A stretch of 64,000 nt of DNA from Croceibacterium_B sp963811255 (GTDB lineage: Bacteria > Pseudomonadota > Alphaproteobacteria > Sphingomonadales > Sphingomonadaceae). The position numbers and the translations under genes were made by a program. The DNA lies in the NCBI GenBank assembly GCA_963811255.1, contig CAWEQI010000003.1, forward strand, positions 372,001 to 436,000, in the 5' to 3' direction. Under the pieces are notes generated by a model, which was not told the DNA's origin, made no database searches, and worked only from the letters and a program-made list of their open reading frames with translations. Shown here in pieces: positions 43,985 to 56,300 of the stretch. Positions within the stretch are counted from its first letter, which is position 1, and each line of letters starts with the position of its first letter.

Positions 43985-46900
43985 GCGAGATCGAAATCCC
44001 AACGATAGCGTGCTGGACTGGCGATGCGGCTCGGTCGGTGTTTCGCACCGAGGCCTTGGCGGGCAACGAAGCTATTTTCCTCGCGACCCATACGCCCATT
44101 CGGGACTTCCATGTCAGCGGAAGCCAAAAAGACGAGATACTCGATCTTAGCGAGCGTGGATTGCTGGGTGCGCTTTCTTCAAAGGGAAAGCGGCACGCAT
44201 TCTGTGCTGTTCAGGGCGAACCCGGTTCTGGCAAATCACATCTCATCAGGTGGCTTTACATAAATTGGCCGCGTGAAGGGGATCTTCCGATCCTACTTCA
44301 GCGGTCAGACGGGAAGTCTTGAAGGTGCCCTGCGCCAATTAAAGGAGAATCTCCCCGAACGGTTCCAGCAACTCTTCACAAAGATAGGGCAGCGCCAAAC
44401 AGCAACGGAATCCGGTAGGGCAGCGGTGTTTCACACCACCCTGGCCGCATGTCTTCTGCCTAACCATTATGATCCGCCACTCGAGGATCGGGAGTGGTGC
44501 AACAAATGGAATCCAGCTGCGCTGCTAATGTCGCAGACTTCGCTTAAGTGGTCCGCGCCGGGTCGTCTTATCAAGCTTGTCTCGGGTGAGAGTGGAGAGA
44601 GAAACTCCGAGAGCGCTCGTTTCAATGTGTTCGATGTGGCGGAGTTGGTCGACATTCTGCGCAGCGATCCGAAAACTGCCCGTGAAATCGCCAACAATCC
44701 GCTGCTCGGCAAGCTCTGGCGGGAAGCAGATGGCATTCTGTTCGAGGAACGGGAGGCCGGATCGTCGGCCGATGACGTCGCGCGCGACTTGCGCGACGAT
44801 CTTCCATTCTCGATCGCTCTTGTCGACGCTCTCAACCGTCGGCGGAATGACGCGATCCAGAATGTTCTGGGGGTTTCAGCAGAGGGCCTCAAGTCCCTGT
44901 TTCGAGACGTCAGAATGGCTCTTGCGGCCGATCATGTGCGACTTGTCCTCTTGTTGGAGGACATCACTTCCTGGGAAGGTTTGGACGACAGTCTCATCGA
45001 TGTGCTCGTCACGGACGCCGAAACGCGTTCGGCATCTTCTTCCGGCGGTGATCTATGCGATCTCATTTCAGTGGTTGGTCTAACTCCGCAGTATATGAGG
45101 ACGCTGAAACCGAATTATAGGCAGCGGATCACTCACGAAATTCGGTTGGGCGACGGCGCGGACGGCGAACTTCAGGATGTCGTCACGGTCCGTGATCCCG
45201 AGCGCAGAGTGGCGTTCGTTTCCCAATATTTGGCAGCCACGCGGACCGATCCAGATAGTCTAAATGCCTGGCGAGATGATCTCACGCATGGGATTGAGCG
45301 GCGGCCTCCTAACAAGTGTGACAGCTGTGTTGTCCGAGAAGGTTGCCAATCGACGTTTGGGTCGCACGACGGGATTGGGCTGTTCCCGTTTACCGAGAAC
45401 GCCATCGCAGGATTCTATGACGCCCTGAAGGAAGACGATGGAGGCATGACGTGGAAAACACCGCGCGGCCTGATTCAGGCGGTCTTGAGCCCAACCTTAA
45501 GTCATCCTGAGACTCTCGCCGAGGGTCGGTATCCTGGTTCGAATATCGACCGCTCTACATTTACAGACCAGAGTCAGCACCTCTCCGGCGCCCTTACCCG
45601 CATGATTGAGGCGCACGTGGATTCGGTCGAAGATCGAGCGCGACTGCGACGAATGTTTACATTCTGGGGAGCTGGCGGTCGCGCCGAGATAACGCGGGAC
45701 GACGCCGGGGATCCTCTGCTCCACAACATTCCCAAGCGGGTATTCGAGGCGTTCCAGGCTCCGTGGATAGGCGACAACCTATCGTCGGCCAGACCGGACC
45801 CGATCGCCATTCCACCTTCTGACCCAACACCGGTTCCCAGACCGGACGATCCGTCACCGATCGGCGTGGGTGACCCGACGCCTGAACGTCCAAGCGGGCC
45901 ACGAATTCCGCCTCCCCCGGGGCCGGCTTCCCCCGCTGCGCCCAGGCCACCGTCTTCCTATCCGCGGCTCAATCCGGACGACATTCGCCTGTGGCGTGAC
46001 GCACCCGGTGAGAAACTGCGCAATGGTCCCTTATGGCAGCGAGCCCTTCACCGGATCATCAATTCGATCGATCGGACAAGCGTGGGAGCCGATTTATGGA
46101 TATGGGAGCGCTTCTTAACTCCGGACCAAGTTAAACTCGCAGGGACAAGCAAAGACACGGTTCACCAGTTTGTGGTGCCGTTGTCCGAATGGGTCTTTTC
46201 AGGACTCGAGGCCTATGCGCTGCTGACTGGTGAGAACCCTCACATCACCCCAGACGAGTCCGAGTACTACAAGCGGCAACTCGCGCGCATGATGCGCCGC
46301 TTGGAAGATGAACTTAGGGAGTTCTTCGACAGACGTTTGTCGACGACGACAGACGGCAAGCGGTGGAATCCGGCGATCGCTGCGGCACAAGTACTACTCG
46401 TCAGAGCTTGGCTCCGCGGGGCGACGCTTCCGCTCGAGGCAACTGAAGTGCAATTTGCCGCTTTGTTGAGTGACGAGAGCGGAGCCGAAAGCGATCCGAA
46501 GTCCCGCACGAAGGCGTGGCAAGATCTGGTGAGCGGCACGAGCCAGTCGCACTCGGCCATTCGAACGATGCTCAGGCGCGCGCTCGCGACGCCGCAAGGC
46601 GGGGCCGCCGGCTTCGGGCTTGCGTCAGGCGTTGTCGCAAGAGATCTCGTATCACTTATGCGCGACGGGAAGGCCTCTTTAGCGCCGCCCTCAATCCCAC
46701 CACAACATCAAGCGAACAAAATACTGGAAAGTCTGGCCGAGCAATTGCGACTGCTTACCGGGCTAGGGACGCTAACTTCAAAGGAGCGTGACCTCATTTC
46801 CGAGCGCGCGAAGCGGTTGGGGGAATTCGTCAGGGGACACGGGATCAAGGCTCACGCGCGCAGACTAGATGACACGATCAGTCAGGCAGATGAGGAACTG

Positions 46901-47278
46901 CCTAGCGCTTGTCCGGATCGGGTACGTGCGTGGAAGGGCGCCCTAGAGCGAATTAGCTCAATCCTGCAAGACAAGTCGACCACGGATGCCGTGGAGGCCA
47001 TTATCGTGGATTTCGTGGACAATCCGGACGATCTGCCCACCTCAACTACTGAGCTTCTCGGTAAACTGGTCCGGACGAAGGCTAGTACCCTCGAAGCCGT
47101 CAGGGAGTCTTTCGTACTGGGCGAGTCTGCGGTTGAGGCGCTTTTGGTTCACGCGCAAGCCGCCACGGCTGGAAGCGAGGAGAACGAAGAGGGGCTCGAA
47201 GAAGTCAGGCAAAAGGGCGACGCGTTGTCGGAAGCTGTCGAGAGAGCCCGACGTGTTCTTGCGGAAGCCGCGTCATGA
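43981..47278 (+). CDS. large P-loop ATPase, DpdH-like, frameshifted
   Basis: About 1098 residues when one A near 44314-44315 is removed, joining ILLQRSDG to SLEGALRQLKENL. Walker A is VQGEPGSGKSHLIRWLY (about 79-95), a Walker B-like strand is VRLVLLLEDITSWEGL, and a zinc-like NKCDSCVVREGCQSTFG lies mid-protein. A long Pro-rich linker (DPTPVPRPDDPSPIGVGDPT) separates a C-terminal helical region. Position and length suit DpdH. It overlaps both neighbours by 4 bases. Confidence 0.7.
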
Positions 47279-47985
47279 CGCGGGACGAACCGGCGCCGTC
47301 CGACAAGCTGACAGCGCTTGAAGAATTGCTGCCGAGGGTTCGTGCCGCAGTTGAGCACAAGAGGCTAGGGGAGGCACTTCGCGAGGCCGTTACCGTCTTG
47401 CGGCCGTTCGAAACACACCTGGGCCAGCTTAATTCACTGACCAGTTCATGTGAAATCTTAGTGGATTATGTTCAGCATTTTGCTCGGCAGATCGAGCCGA
47501 TCCTGCACGAAATCGACGAGATCGCACAAGAAATGAAGGAGGCAAACTCCGAACACGAACTGAAGGGGCTCATTGCAGATTATCCCACCCTTTCTCAGCG
47601 GCTGATACCTCGCTTTAATCATGCTGTAGGCTCGATGGCGGAACGGTATGTGTACGAGAATATCCGCAGCCTTGGAACTTTGGGCCGCCTGCTGACGAAA
47701 ATCGGCGAAATTGAAATTGGCGAACGCCTGGAAAAGCTCGAGAAGGACGCCGCTGAGCTCACGCACACGGCGCCGTCCAAGCTGCCACCCGCGCTCGAGA
47801 GCATCGAACGGCAAAGAACTGCCCGCCAAGCTGAACTCAAGCAGCTTGCTGGTGATCCGGAGGTGGATGAGTTTCTAATGGCGCTGAGTAGAGGGCAGAG
47901 TTCCCTTCGTCTGGTCACCCCGAAAGTTCTGGACTGGCTCGACCAAATCGAAGCTCGTGACCAATTCCAAGTGTCCAGCGCATAG
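47275..47985 (+). CDS. coiled-coil protein of the Dpd-like operon
   Basis: A 236-residue, Glu- and Leu-rich helical protein. Heptad-like stretches include IEPILHEIDEIAQEMKEANSEHELKGL and LEKLEKDAAELT. It overlaps the ATPase gene by ATGA and precedes the RecB-like nuclease. It could occupy the place of DpdI, but I cannot see a motif that proves it. It may bridge the ATPase and nuclease. Confidence 0.6.
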   Translation: MTRDEPAPSDKLTALEELLPRVRAAVEHKRLGEALREAVTVLRPFETHLGQLNSLTSSCEILVDYVQHFARQIEPILHEIDEIAQEMKEANSEHELKGLIADYPTLSQRLIPRFNHAVGSMAERYVYENIRSLGTLGRLLTKIGEIEIGERLEKLEKDAAELTHTAPSKLPPALESIERQRTARQAELKQLAGDPEVDEFLMALSRGQSSLRLVTPKVLDWLDQIEARDQFQVSSA

Positions 47986-48058
47986 AATTTGGGTTCGTCA
48001 CGAACCTGCCGGAGTTTGGCGGGCAGTTGAAGCTGGCGTTGTACATTTGGGGGGCGGC

Positions 48059-50341
48059 ATGGCCAAAGGATTGAGCGGGTCAACAATCAAATCGTGGTTT
48101 CAGTACCGCTGTGAACGGAAGGTCCGCTACGAAATATCCAGCGACGAGGAATTAGCCGCTGTCCCCATCATTAAGGACACGCGCGAGCAAGCCTGGGCTA
48201 TTCTCGGGCAAGATTTCGAAAAGAGGGTAGTCGATAGGTTGGCGACTGAGGAAGGGGTTCTGCAACCCGCTCCAGGGGAATTCGGTTTGACGGAGCGATT
48301 GGGAGCAGCATTTTTGTCCGGAAAGCGCTCGGAACCCTACGCCGCTCAAATCAACCTAAAGCCGACCCGGACTCCAAAATTTCTCGACGGCACTGGCCTC
48401 AGTCTGGCTCGGACATTTCCTGATCTCATTCGGCACGAGAACGTGGCCGGCCGCAGTCGGTTTACCGTCATCGACATCAAGGCGACGCGGCGGGCAACCC
48501 CCTTTCACAAGACCCAAGTAGCATTCTACGTGCGCGTGCTGGAAGAGTTACTGAAAGAGCTACGTGTTTCCGCTGAAATAAATTCCACCGGTGAGATTTG
48601 GCGAATTCCCGACGATGGAACGGCTGAGGGAAATACGTTTACTTCGGACGAGTTTTCACTTGCGCCATATCTTCGCCTGGTCGACGAATTCTGTAATGAT
48701 ATTGTACCGAAAATTGCAAAGAAGTCAGTTGGAAAGACGGGTGATGAGACTTTCTTTCACCTATACTTCAAATGCGAGCAATGTCACTTTCTGGAGCATT
48801 GCCGAAAGAGTATCTCGGATCCCATACCGACCGCGAAGTGGGATGTTTCGGCGGTCCCGGGCCTTACCCACGAAGCGAAGCGATCGCTAAACCGTTTGGG
48901 GAAACGCACTGTTTCTGACTTGGCGGCATCGCCAGGCTTTGGACAGTTGCCCGGCATCGGATGGTCCTTAAGTCGGCGCGCCCCCCTCTTGGTCGCAAGA
49001 GCAGGATCTCTTGCTTCAGGGCAAATTCGGCGGACCGAGGAGCAGCACACCTTCCTAATGCCCGGCAAAGTTGATGTAGCGCTCTTTCTCTCGGTTGATC
49101 ATGACCCCGTCGACGATCGGCTTGTCGCAATTGGCTATAGGCTCGTCAGGAAGGGAGCCGTTGAGCAGCAAGTTGTTTGCGTAGCTAACTCCGGGAGTGC
49201 GGCGGACGAGGCCGATGCCATCGCAGAAACGCTCGGACCACTCATTCAGGCGCTCGCTTCAATCGATCGCCGGAACGAACAAGCCGAAGAAGGCGACGGC
49301 GAGATCGCTCATATATTCCTGTTTGAACCACCCGAGGCCGTCAACCTGCAGCGAGCAGTCGGCCGACACCTCGAAGACACGCGGATCAGATCGGGCCTAC
49401 TCAACCTGGTGCGTCTTTTCCCGCCCGACGACGTCGTTCCCGAGCCCGAATTCAGGGGAGTTCACCATCTACCTGCCACGGCTGTTCGCAGCGTCCTCGA
49501 GCAGCTGTACGCGCTGCCGGTGAGCGTCTCGTATGATTTGAGGCAAGTGAGCGAAGCACTTCTGAACGCAGGCGGTGGCCCTGCGTACATCCCGGCGGAA
49601 GGATTCGAACGGCCGTTCTCATCCCTGCTGTCGATCGATGTGATCCGAAACCTTCGAGACGGCCGGAAGGGAGCAAAAACCCCTGAACAGATCAAAGCGG
49701 ACGTCGTCGGCCGCCTTAGTGCACTTCAGGGGGTGGTGGAGTGGTTGTTCGCACGCAATGCCGAGGCGAGCAAAGCGGGAGGGCCCTTGTTGAGGTTGGC
49801 TAAGAAGCCCTTCAGGTTTCAAGAGACCTTTGATCCTCTGAATGCAGTAGACCTCGACATCCTGGTTGCCTGTGAACTTCTAGAAAACAGGGCCGGCCTG
49901 TTGGAATCGCTTATTGGCCTCGCCAGGCCGTGGCAGGCGAGGCGAGACAGCGGACGCTGTTATGCTGGCCTTACGTTGAATAAGCACTGGCCGAGCGGGT
50001 CCCGCCAACATCTTAGCTTCAAGGTTCCTCCCGCGAGCCAAGAAGCCGAATTAGGGCCACGTGACTTCAATCTAATTTTGTCTGATGACTCTCCCGATTT
50101 GCGTCTTGATCCCGGCATGTGGGGCGCAGTTCGGTGCCAGATTCAGCCGCCTGGCGACGGGTTTGAAAACCGTAGGGACATGGTTCTTGTGTCGGTGGCT
50201 CGCGCCGACTTCTTCGGCGCGGAGATGCAAGAACTTGTCGGACGAACGGGCGCCAATGGCTGGTTCATCGATCAGGCCTTCGGCGACGTGAACACAGACA
50301 AAGCGGTCCGCTTCCTCAGTGACCTGGCGGTGGCATCGTGA
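48059..50341 (+). CDS. RecB/Cas4-like nuclease with Cys cluster
   Basis: A 760-residue protein. The PD-(D/E)XK core is seen as FPDLIRHENVAG, then VIDIKATRRATPFHKTQVAFYVRVLEELL (D-x-K followed by Q-x-x-x-Y). A Cas4/AddB-type cysteine group follows, KCEQCHFLEHC, and then a helix-hairpin-helix-like region (VPGLTHEAKRSLNRLGKRTVSDLA). This resembles the nuclease half of Dna2/TM0106-type proteins. The start at 48059 is preceded by a GGGGGG-type ribosome site; an in-frame ATG lies at 47957. Confidence 0.78.
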   Translation: MAKGLSGSTIKSWFQYRCERKVRYEISSDEELAAVPIIKDTREQAWAILGQDFEKRVVDRLATEEGVLQPAPGEFGLTERLGAAFLSGKRSEPYAAQINLKPTRTPKFLDGTGLSLARTFPDLIRHENVAGRSRFTVIDIKATRRATPFHKTQVAFYVRVLEELLKELRVSAEINSTGEIWRIPDDGTAEGNTFTSDEFSLAPYLRLVDEFCNDIVPKIAKKSVGKTGDETFFHLYFKCEQCHFLEHCRKSISDPIPTAKWDVSAVPGLTHEAKRSLNRLGKRTVSDLAASPGFGQLPGIGWSLSRRAPLLVARAGSLASGQIRRTEEQHTFLMPGKVDVALFLSVDHDPVDDRLVAIGYRLVRKGAVEQQVVCVANSGSAADEADAIAETLGPLIQALASIDRRNEQAEEGDGEIAHIFLFEPPEAVNLQRAVGRHLEDTRIRSGLLNLVRLFPPDDVVPEPEFRGVHHLPATAVRSVLEQLYALPVSVSYDLRQVSEALLNAGGGPAYIPAEGFERPFSSLLSIDVIRNLRDGRKGAKTPEQIKADVVGRLSALQGVVEWLFARNAEASKAGGPLLRLAKKPFRFQETFDPLNAVDLDILVACELLENRAGLLESLIGLARPWQARRDSGRCYAGLTLNKHWPSGSRQHLSFKVPPASQEAELGPRDFNLILSDDSPDLRLDPGMWGAVRCQIQPPGDGFENRRDMVLVSVARADFFGAEMQELVGRTGANGWFIDQAFGDVNTDKAVRFLSDLAVAS

Positions 50342-53300
50342 AGAAGGTCCGTGAGCAGATCCTCCAGTTCCTGCGAGAGCCAGCCCAGTTTGCGGCACAG
50401 GCGGCCGATCCTGACATATGGATGCGGGGCCTGAATTCCTTCGCAAATCCTACCATCGCGAAGAATTCAGATTACTCGTTGCGACCTGCGCAAATCGCGG
50501 CCTGGGAGGGCTCTTCTAAGGCGCAAGCTTCCTTAGTGCTTGGTCCTCCAGGAACGGGCAAAACCCACCTGCTTTCCTGGTTCATACTGGGGTATTTGCA
50601 TGCACGTAAAGCAGCGGGCCTGCCATGCCGCGTCTTCGTTAGCGCATTCACACGGAACGCTATCGCTAACTTACTCGAAGCCGTCGCCGCGCGGCGCGCC
50701 CTACATTGGCCCGATGGCCCTGATCTCTGGTTCTTCGGCGGGGCTCCAGCGGCTGCCCTTTCGTCATCGATACTACATCATAAGCGCGTCGACGGCAAAA
50801 ACGCCGAGGCCGCAGTCGAGACCATACAAGACAGTGATTGGCTCGTAGCGGGCGGGTCAATCTGGTCACTGTACCGCATGCTCGATTGCGGCACAGCGTC
50901 GAGCGCCGATGGATTGACTGCGGAGATGTTCGATCTCGTTTGCATAGATGAGGCGTCCCAGATGGTGCTGGGCCACGGTCTAATGGCTCTCGGCGGCCTC
51001 AAGCCCGGCGCGCGGGTCGTGGTTGCAGGCGACGACAGGCAATTGCCGCCAGTTCGCGCTTCGCGTGAGATTGCACTTGGGGACCGTCAGCTTGGCGGTT
51101 CGCTCTACTCGTTCCTGAAGTCGGGCGGCGTACCCGAATTCCCCCTCGAAGAGACGTTTCGCCTCAATGGCCCTCTTGCGGTCTTCCCGGAGCGCAAGTT
51201 CTATCCCGGACAGTACCACTCCGCCGTCGAAACGAAGCGGCTCGACCTCGTGGACGATTGGCAGAGCGGACTCGAAGATTGGGAAAGTGCAGCGATCGAT
51301 CCACAGTGGCCAGTGTGCGTTCTGCTGCATGACGGGCCTCCATCGGCAACGTCGAACGAGTTTGAAGCCGAGCTCGCGACCCGTCTCACACAAAGACTGG
51401 TAGATCGGTTGCGGAATGCGCGCACGGCTGGCGGCGGCGTCGCCCAGGATCTTTGGACCGAGAAGTTCGCGGTCGTCAGCCCGCACCGCGCCCAAAACGC
51501 GTTGATCCGCCAATTGCTGCCCTCGGATTTGCGGGAAGGCGCCTTCGTTGAGACCGTGGATCGTATTCAAGGCAAGGAGCGCGACGCGATCCTGCTGTCG
51601 TATTGCGTAGCTGACGCAGAGTTTGCGTTGGCAGAAGCAGACTTCATCTTTGCCCCAGAGCGCCTGAATGTCGCGGTCACCCGGGCAAGAACAAAACTCA
51701 TTTTGTTGATCAGTCGGAGGCTGCTGGATGCGGTGCCATCGGATCAGGAGGCCATGGACAAGGCCGAAATCCTCCGGGAGTTCGTGTTCGACTGTCGTTC
51801 GGCAGGATCTTTCAACTTCACCACAAGAGCTGGTCAATCCTGGCCTGTAAATGTCCGGGTTCGCGGCTTCGACGAGGCGCAACCGTTGGACGAAATAACT
51901 CCCGACCCATCCACGGCGGATGCGGAGTCGACTGAACTCACGACCGAGTTAGAAGTGGTCTACAAAGCCGTACAATCCGCGGCGCTTGCCAATAAGCGCG
52001 GCGAACCGACCCTCAGGGACGTGCAGAAGACGCTGGCGCGGACCGCGAGAGTCCTCAGCGACTTGTCGTCGTTGCATCGGTTGGGACTTGTCTCGCTCAG
52101 ACAGCGGAATGGTCAATACGGAGAGTACTGGACTGTGCGGCCTTTTGAGGCGCCGCGGGTCGTGGTTTGCGTTGATCAGCCCTCCGTATCATCTCGCCTG
52201 GGAGAGGTAATCTCCCAGGCCCGCCGAGGTCGATTTTCGCCCTACTATGATGAGGTGCGCGATGCGTTTGCGTGGCCAGGAGTTGAGGGATCAGATTTAC
52301 TCTACCCTATCATAGAGGGCTTCAAGAGAGCGGGATTGGTCGTTCTCGCAACGCACAACAACAAGCTCACCATCGAGTGGATTGAGACCGCCGAGCCTGA
52401 AGCTGATGCGGATGTAGTTGATGAACTTCCTGCTCTTTCGGACGCAGATTTCGAGATTCTAAATGATTTAGAAAGCCTCGAAGAGAGGCGGATCAACTTC
52501 GGCATTTTTGAAGCATGGACTTCGGCCGTTGGGCTGGCAGATGACACGGGAAGGCGTCGCGCTGACGTCACGGCGGCCGTCGGACGCCTTGCAGCAACCG
52601 GTTGGTTGATGCTTGCTGACGACGGAAGAATTCGCAGCCGAATGGCCGAACTAGCCCGCGAAGTTAGATACGTGAAGCAGCGCTTCAAGCGCGAAGACGC
52701 TGACGAAAGACCGTACCTAGTTCGCTCGCTTAAGCTTGAACTCCGTGACCGAGACAAGCCGAACAGGAAAGCAGTCGGGTTAGGAGAAGTTCTCGAGGAC
52801 CTCGCGATTGAATGTGGAGACGACACTCACGCGGCGGCCTTGAGAGGGCTAGGCGGTGCGCTTGCCGAGCTTTGGAGTTCAAATCCGACAATTGCTGCCT
52901 TTCAGGCCCGAGGTCTCAAAGAGATCACACGTGCGTGGTCCGGGAAGGGCGCTGACGCCATTGTCATCGCGGCCGACACCGGTGCCGGCAAGACGGAAGC
53001 TGCCGCACTTCCGTTGATTGCTGCGGCGGCGGCCGATACGTTGAAAGGTATCCGAGGTGTTCGCGCTGTCCTCACATATCCGCGGGTGCGATTGGCGGCC
53101 AACCAGGCCCAGCGATTAGCCGGCTACCTAGCCGCGTTGGCGGCACAACCGGGCATGCCGACCGTGACGCTCGGGCTTCAGGTCGGACAGGTGCCAACGA
53201 GTTTCGGTCACCTGTTTGACAGTGATCGAGAAGCCGGCTGGTCCAGTTTGGGAGAATGTAAGTTCACATTCCCGTTATTTGCTTGCCCAGAAGCGAATTG

Positions 53301-56300
53301 CGGAGGTGACCTGCTCCTTGTGGCGGGTGTCGGCACCAATGGTGCCGACAAGCTGGCATGTACGCAGTGCCAATGGTCTTACGCTGGTTGGGTCGGTTCG
53401 AAGGAGGCGCTGAGGTCCAACCCACCCGCTTTCTTCCTGCCTACGACAAACTCCCTCCACCAATGGTTGCACGACAAGCGCTATGGTGCGTTGTTCGGAG
53501 ATGACGCCCGCTTTGCAGCACCTCGCGCGATTTTGGCCGACGAGATCCACCTCTATTCTCACATTCATGGTGCACAGGTCGGTTATGCCCTGCGCCGTTT
53601 GGCTGCCCGCGCAGAAGCAAACTCCGTTGACCGTCAGAGCGTGATCGCCATCGGCATGAGCGCGACCCTTGGTGATCCGGCCGAAGCTTGGCAGCGGCTG
53701 ATCGGACGAGAAAAGGTGCTCATTGTACGGCCCGAGGCTGGAGAGAAGGAGCGGAGCGCCCGGGGACGGGAGTACTTCTATTTCATTCAACCGGAGGTGG
53801 AGTCACGCGGGCAGGACATCGCCGGCGCTTCCACGACCATCCAGAGCCTCATGTGCTTGGCGCATGGCATGCGGCGGCGCACAGGATCGGAGGGAGGCTT
53901 TCGAAGCCTGGTTTTCCTGGACTCAATCGACAAGGTGAGACGGCTCCATGCCGCTTACGGAGATGCAGAAGAGGTCAAGCACCTTCACCGGTACCGCACG
54001 ACATCATTTATCGATGACACAACGGGGGCGGATCGGACCGGCTGCTGCCGTCAGCCGCACGGATGTGACGCGTTCCGAAATGGAGAGTGCTGGTATTTCG
54101 CCGCGACTGATGTGCGGCAGCGGCGGGCAGGCGGCCGATGCAAGCCTGGCCAAGTCCTCAAAGTTGCTGATCGGCCAATCTTCTCTGGCACGTCCGGTAA
54201 GGTTGAAGCGCAAATCAAAGAGAGCGACATCGTCTTTGCCACCTCATCCCTAGAGGTTGGCTACGACGACCCCGACATCACGCTGGTGTATCAGCACTAT
54301 GCACCGCAGAACCTAGCTAGCTTCATTCAGCGCAAAGGGCGCGGCGGCCGCGGCGCAGACGACAGACCGATCACCGCAGTTACCCTTTCGATCTACTCAC
54401 CCCGAGACAGTTGGTGGTTCCGCAAACCACATGAAATGATTGAGCCGGCGGGTTTCGACACGCCTATGAACCCGAACAATCACTTTGTGCGGCGGGGGCA
54501 GATCCTCTCAACCGTCCTCGATGCATTCGCTCAGCGTGAGTACCGGACAGGCACTCCAACCAACCTCGAGCGACCGAACACCGCGGACTTCGCTGCTGCC
54601 AGTGATCTCGTCGAAGCGATCTTCGGACCGGAAGCGTGGGTCGAGTTCGGCGACTGCCAGTCGCTCGAAGACCTCTGGAGTCAGGCCCTAAGCCGTGCGG
54701 GAGGTAAGCAACTTTCGGACCTCAAAAGCGTGAGAGAAGCGGTCGTTTGGATTCCCAGCCCACTCTTCCAAACGATCAATTTGCCCCAACTCGATGTGAA
54801 GCTGAATTCCGGCGAGCCTAGGCGTGAAGATATCGCACTGGCGTTATCGACGACCGCTCCTGGGAATGCATCCCGCCGCTTCGACCAAGTCGAGGTCTAT
54901 TGGCGCCCGCCGGCGGATGGCCTCGCCCCCTGGTTCGCTTCAGAAGACTATGTGGGGGGAATCTATAAAACCCCGTTCGGGGATGATGGCTCTGAGTGGT
55001 TGAAGCACTTGCCGCTTGAAGCGCATCGTCTTCTAGAAGGCGTCTCAGAGAAGATGTTCCGGCCGCGGGCAGCTACCCTCGAGCGTCTCGGCAAAATGCA
55101 CGGGGTGGGGTGGACGTCCGAATGGACAGCCAAACACGATGGATCTTGCGAAAAAGCAGACCAAGCTGCGTTCGACCCACGGAGCATTCAGCACAACTCG
55201 CGGGCATCTTTGCGTGGGTTTCCCGTCATCAAAGCCACGACCGATATGGCTCGCCCGCTCCCGATGCCGACTTTGGAGAAGCATGTCGCGCGAGCAGAAT
55301 GGTTCGGTGGCGATGGCCTCGGCGGTAAGCATACCGGTCTTGCAATGGCGCGGGTCTACTGGGGCGCCGACGCCGAAGTGAAGCTGAAGGGACCGCGCGA
55401 GGATCCCGTTGTGTTCTCGCAGATCTTCAGCGGGCCCACGCCTAAACAGCCGATGTTACATGGCTACAATGTGCAAACGGAAGGGGTGAGGATTCATCTC
55501 AACTCCGACGAAATAGACGCCTTCTTAGAGGCGGAAGAGGCTTGGCTAGAAGAGAATGAGCCTGTTCGTCGCTGGCATGCGGGGCAAATGCTGAGATCGT
55601 TTGTCGAGGCTGGGGCCCAGGCCGCGGGAGTGAATTCTTATGAGGCCCGACGCGGTGCAGAGTTGCTCGTATCCGCCGCCGGCGATCCAGAACTTCGAAA
55701 ACGGCTTACCAAGGTTCTTCGGTTCTGGGACGCGGATGAGTTTGCCTCGCTATTAGAGGACACGCGAGCAACACTGCTGTCCCAGCACCCATTGCTCAGT
55801 GCCCGCCGAGTCGAGAAGGTGGCGACGACCTTAGGCCACGACAATTTTCGAGATCTGATCAAACGAGCAGTCGAAGCAACCGCCGACAAAGGCCAATTCA
55901 AGGCGTACTTGCGCAGTGCCCTCGTTCACAGCTTGGCCGTTCGCTTCAGAGAGTCCTTCCTTCGGGTGGGACGAGGCGACGACCGGCAGATAATATTGCA
56001 CGCTCGCCTTCCGGCGCAGTTCGATACCGCTGCCGATGACATAATCACTGTGTGCGAATCCGGGGCGTTTGGGGATGGAACGACACGCACTTTCGTAGCC
56101 CACCTTGATGATGCCGTTGCTCACTGGACAAACGGATTCATGTCAGGCTGCCCGAACGCCGAAGAAGATCACATCGTCAGACAAATGATGCATTTTCAGG
56201 AGCGCCACGCCGAGTGGAGGCGAATGGACCCGAACTCAATTGATACGTTGGCAACAATCGCTGGAGACCTCGGTCTGGACCCCACTGCTTCGCTGCCTGC